Origin: Saccharomyces paradoxus
Taxonomy: Eukaryota > Ascomycota > Saccharomycetes > Saccharomycetales > Saccharomycetaceae
Assembly (NCBI RefSeq): GCF_002079055.1
Contig: NC_047492.1
Location: 186,001-250,000, forward strand
Length of the DNA stretch: 64,000 bases
Direction: 5' to 3'
Shown here: positions 61,156 through 64,000 of the stretch, one piece after another
How positions within the stretch are numbered: the first letter of the stretch is position 1
Layout of the letters: every line of letters begins with the position of its first letter
The notes under the pieces: model-generated
The model's input: only the letters and a program-made list of their open reading frames with translations
What the model was told of the DNA's origin: nothing
Database searches by the model: none
Position numbers and translations under genes: made by a program

Positions 61156-61858
61156 GATTTTAGTTAAGAACTAACCACCTTTTCCTCTTTCTCTTTGCAA
61201 AAGGATAATTCAATCAGTAGCAGAAACAGAGCAGTAATGACACCAGAAACAAACCAATCTCCTAATAATCAAAAAGTAAGCCTTGGTGCGATGTAAGTCT
61301 CATCTCAAGCACCATTATGTAATTCCTGTTAAAGTGATACCTGTATTGTGGCTTAAAAGAGCCGAAATGACAACAAAATTATTAGGGTTATTTCAGGTTA
61401 TAGCGAGGGCAACAATTTATAAATAAAAGGGCTGGTCCAGGGCTGGTAATAATAAAGTTGGGCTAAATAGGGCTATCCCTTCCTCTAGAGAAAAAGAAAA
61501 AAAATAACTTTGAGTGGCCAATTAGAACCAAAACCAACAGTATCGTGGTATCATCCGGTCCAAAACGACTAGAAGAAAGGCATTATTCGACCATTGGACT
61601 CAGTATTTTCCTCCAAGCAGCGGTTAAGAGACTGAGAGATTAAAGCTAGATAGTGGGTTTGAGTGACTATCCCCTTTTTTTCTTCCTCTTTTTTTATTAT
61701 TTTCATTTTATTTCATTTTGATTTTACTTCAACACGATTAAAACACAAGCGTTACTTCCCTAGACAATAATCTCTGCCATCCCATTCTATTGATTTTTTG
61801 GAGCAGCAGTTTCTTACGAAGAAAAAAGGAAAGACGAAAACAACAAGCCAGCTTAAAG
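61156..61858. promoter_or_regulatory. OSW7/SAP155 divergent region
   Basis: This 703-base region contains a TATAAATA at 61418-61425 and, nearer SAP155, long pyrimidine-rich and AT-rich leader sequence (61670-61740). Repeated GGGCTGG/GGGCTA words occur at 61429-61475. No gene is visible. Confidence 0.45.
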
Positions 61859-64000
61859 ATGTCATTCTGGCCATTTGGACAGAATCTCAATCACTCTAAT
61901 ATCAATAAGATCCTAGATGAGTATTTTCATGTTCTACATGAACTGGAAAGGATCAACCCAAGCGTTGGTAAGGCCATTCCTGCGATTTTTAACAACGTGC
62001 AGCAGCGGGGTACGAATGACTCCCTGGATTCTATTCCGGAGGAGTATAGCCATGGCGATGAAGTGAAAGCAGGAGGTGGAGATCAGAAAAGTCGGTTTGA
62101 GAAGGATGATCAGCAAGAACGGTATGAGAAGGAGGAAGAGGAACGTAGCATGAATTCCAGCGAGTCTTCCACTACATCATTTTCTTCTGGGTCAACTTCT
62201 AAAACGGATTTGGATGAGGAGGACATTAGCAATGCTACCGCTCCCATGATGGTCACCACGAAGAACCTGGACAACTCTTTCATCGAAAGGATGCTTGTAG
62301 AGACGGAGCTACTGAATGAATTATCTAGACAAAACAAGACCTTACTTGATTTCATTTGCTTTGGGTTTTTCTTTGATAAGAAAACGAATAAGAAAGTAAA
62401 TAATATGGAATATCTGGTCGACCAACTGATGGAATGTATCTCGAAGATCAAAACCGCCACTACAGTAGACCTGAACAACCTAATAGATTACCAGGAACAG
62501 CAACAGCTTGATGATAGTTCGCAAGAGGACATTTATGTGGAATCTGATACGGAACAAGAAGAGGAGAGAGAGGATGATAATATCAGCAACAAGAAGAGAC
62601 GAAAACGCGGGAGCCCTTCGTTTAGTAACAATGACAACGATGACAACAACAACGACGATGCGAACGACGACGACGAATCCGCTTATTTGACGAAGGCCAC
62701 TATAATATCTGAAATCTTTTCTTTAGATATATGGTTGGTCAGTGAATCATTGGTGAAAAACCAATCATACTTAAACAAGATTTGGTCCATCATCAATCAG
62801 TCAAATTTCAATTCTGAAAACTCACCCCTGGTACCGATATTCTTAAAGATTAACCAAAATCTGTTGTTGACTAGGCAAGACCAATATTTAAATTTCATTC
62901 GAACGGAGAGGAGCTTTGTGGATGATATGTTAAAACATGTTGATATTTCCCTATTGATGGATTTTTTTCTGAAAATAATATCTACAGATAAGATCGAATC
63001 TCCCACGGGAATAATCGAATTAGTGTATGACCAAAACTTGATCAGCAAATGCTTAAGCTTTTTAAATAACAGAGAGTCACCAGCAGACATCCAAGCCTGT
63101 GTGGGTGATTTCTTGAAGGCTCTGATTGCCATATCTGCTAATGCCCCTCTAGATGATATTTCCATTGGTCCAAACTCCTTGACCAGACAGCTAGCATCTC
63201 CCGAATCCATCGAGAAACTAGTCGACATCATGATTAACCAAAGGGGTGCTGCATTAAATACCACAGTCTCGATCGTCATTGAACTGATAAGAAAAAACAA
63301 TTCGGACTACGACCAAGTCAATCTTTTAACCACTACTATAAAGACGCATCCGCCTTCAAATAGAGATCCAATATATTTAGGCTATTTACTCCGGAAATTT
63401 TCAAATCATTTGTCGGATTTTTTTCAAATAATTTTAGACATTGAAAATGATCCCAACATCCCATTACATGAAAACCAGTTGCACGAAAAGTTTAAACCTC
63501 TAGGATTTGAAAGGTTCAAAGTAGTGGAATTAATCGCTGAGTTACTGCATTGCTCTAATATGGGATTAATGAATTCCAAAAGGGCTGAAAGAATAGCCAG
63601 ACGGAGAGATAAAGTAAGGAGTCAATTATCTCATCATTTACAAGATGCATTAAACGATTTGAGTATCGAAGAAAAGGAACAACTTAAAACGAAGCACTCT
63701 CCAACACGTAACATTAATGACGACCTAACAAATAAAAGCAGTAAAAATAATAATGACAATAACGATAATGATGATGAAAGTGATTATGGCGATGAAATAG
63801 ACGAGAGCTTTGAAATTCCATATATAAATATGAAGCAAAACACAAAACTAAGGACTGACCCCACTGTAGGGGATTTGTTCAAGATCAAACTGTATGATAC
63901 GCGAATTGTTTCCAAAATAATGGAACTATTTCTAACACATCCTTGGAACAATTTTTGGCATAATGTTATATTCGATATAATCCAGCAAATCTTCAATGGC
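61859..64000 (+). CDS. SAP155: Sit4-associated protein Sap155, N-terminal part (3' end outside window)
   Basis: The ATG at 61859 opens a frame that remains open for 714 codons to the end of the window; the stop lies beyond. The start MSFWPFGQNLNHSNINKILD is typical of SAPS proteins, which bind the PP2A-like phosphatase Sit4 and direct it in G1 progression and TORC1-linked signalling. There are acidic, Ser-rich inserts (about 60-125 and 215-280), and the SAPS helical repeat region runs from about 135, interrupted by the insert, then from about 280 on. SAP190 is the paralogue; gene order decides for SAP155. Confidence 0.93.
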   Translation, partial: MSFWPFGQNLNHSNINKILDEYFHVLHELERINPSVGKAIPAIFNNVQQRGTNDSLDSIPEEYSHGDEVKAGGGDQKSRFEKDDQQERYEKEEEERSMNSSESSTTSFSSGSTSKTDLDEEDISNATAPMMVTTKNLDNSFIERMLVETELLNELSRQNKTLLDFICFGFFFDKKTNKKVNNMEYLVDQLMECISKIKTATTVDLNNLIDYQEQQQLDDSSQEDIYVESDTEQEEEREDDNISNKKRRKRGSPSFSNNDNDDNNNDDANDDDESAYLTKATIISEIFSLDIWLVSESLVKNQSYLNKIWSIINQSNFNSENSPLVPIFLKINQNLLLTRQDQYLNFIRTERSFVDDMLKHVDISLLMDFFLKIISTDKIESPTGIIELVYDQNLISKCLSFLNNRESPADIQACVGDFLKALIAISANAPLDDISIGPNSLTRQLASPESIEKLVDIMINQRGAALNTTVSIVIELIRKNNSDYDQVNLLTTTIKTHPPSNRDPIYLGYLLRKFSNHLSDFFQIILDIENDPNIPLHENQLHEKFKPLGFERFKVVELIAELLHCSNMGLMNSKRAERIARRRDKVRSQLSHHLQDALNDLSIEEKEQLKTKHSPTRNINDDLTNKSSKNNNDNNDNDDESDYGDEIDESFEIPYINMKQNTKLRTDPTVGDLFKIKLYDTRIVSKIMELFLTHPWNNFWHNVIFDIIQQIFNG

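Noticed and set aside
1-64000. Horizontal transfer island, CRISPR array, or toxin-antitoxin-like module
   Set aside because: Gene order is that of a normal yeast chromosome arm and base composition shows no obvious break. No spaced repeats of CRISPR type are present.

Overview
This window is nuclear DNA of a Saccharomyces sensu stricto yeast. Its gene order matches what I remember of S. cerevisiae chromosome VI right arm, from IOC3 (YFR013W) to SAP155 (YFR040W), without a break. Compact intron-poor genes, GTATGT/TACTAAC introns, tRNA genes with Ty LTR remnants beside them and an extended ARS consensus all fit. Many proteins differ from the S. cerevisiae versions I remember (substitutions and small length changes in Fab1, Aip5, Pho4, Rrt5 and Osw7), so a sister species such as S. 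paradoxus, or a very divergent S. cerevisiae lineage, is likely. I had no database, so names rest on recall of the families and of synteny.

Layout. Positions 1-12308: 3' end of IOC3, CMK1, GSY1, the acidic actin-regulator gene AIP5, tRNA-Gly with sigma and delta LTR remnants, IGD1 and a glutaminyl-cyclase-like gene. 12591-24471: FAB1, tRNA-Ser with an old delta, a small variable-looking block around the secreted-protein gene CSS2, then ATG18. 24991-34548: ROG3, an ARS607-like origin, PES4, LSB3 (spliced), HIS2, tRNA-Ala with nested sigma/tau/delta remnants, ULI1. 35198-49139: ECO1, CDC14, tRNA-Tyr, PTR3, MET10, SMC2, RPL2A (spliced). 49829-64000: RRT5, RPL29, QCR6, PHO4, a small membrane-protein ORF, tRNA-Lys, CDC26, RSC8, IRC5, OSW7 and a 3'-truncated SAP155.

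Genes that share a pathway: GSY1 and IGD1 (glycogen synthesis, and inhibition of debranching); FAB1 and ATG18 (PI(3,5)P2 synthesis, and a PI(3,5)P2-binding regulator/effector); ECO1, SMC2, CDC14 and CDC26 (cohesion, condensation, mitotic exit, APC/C); IOC3, RSC8 and IRC5 (chromatin remodelling); RPL2A and RPL29 (large ribosomal subunit).

I see no foreign island, CRISPR array or unusual multi-gene system. The points most worth a second look are: a 96-residue membrane-protein ORF beside PHO4 that looks like a conserved fungal family member; a well-formed 5'-UTR intron signature in front of RPL29; a RING/U-box-like N-terminus in Ptr3; an old delta LTR that appears to run into the 3' end of ULI1; and the CSS2 block.
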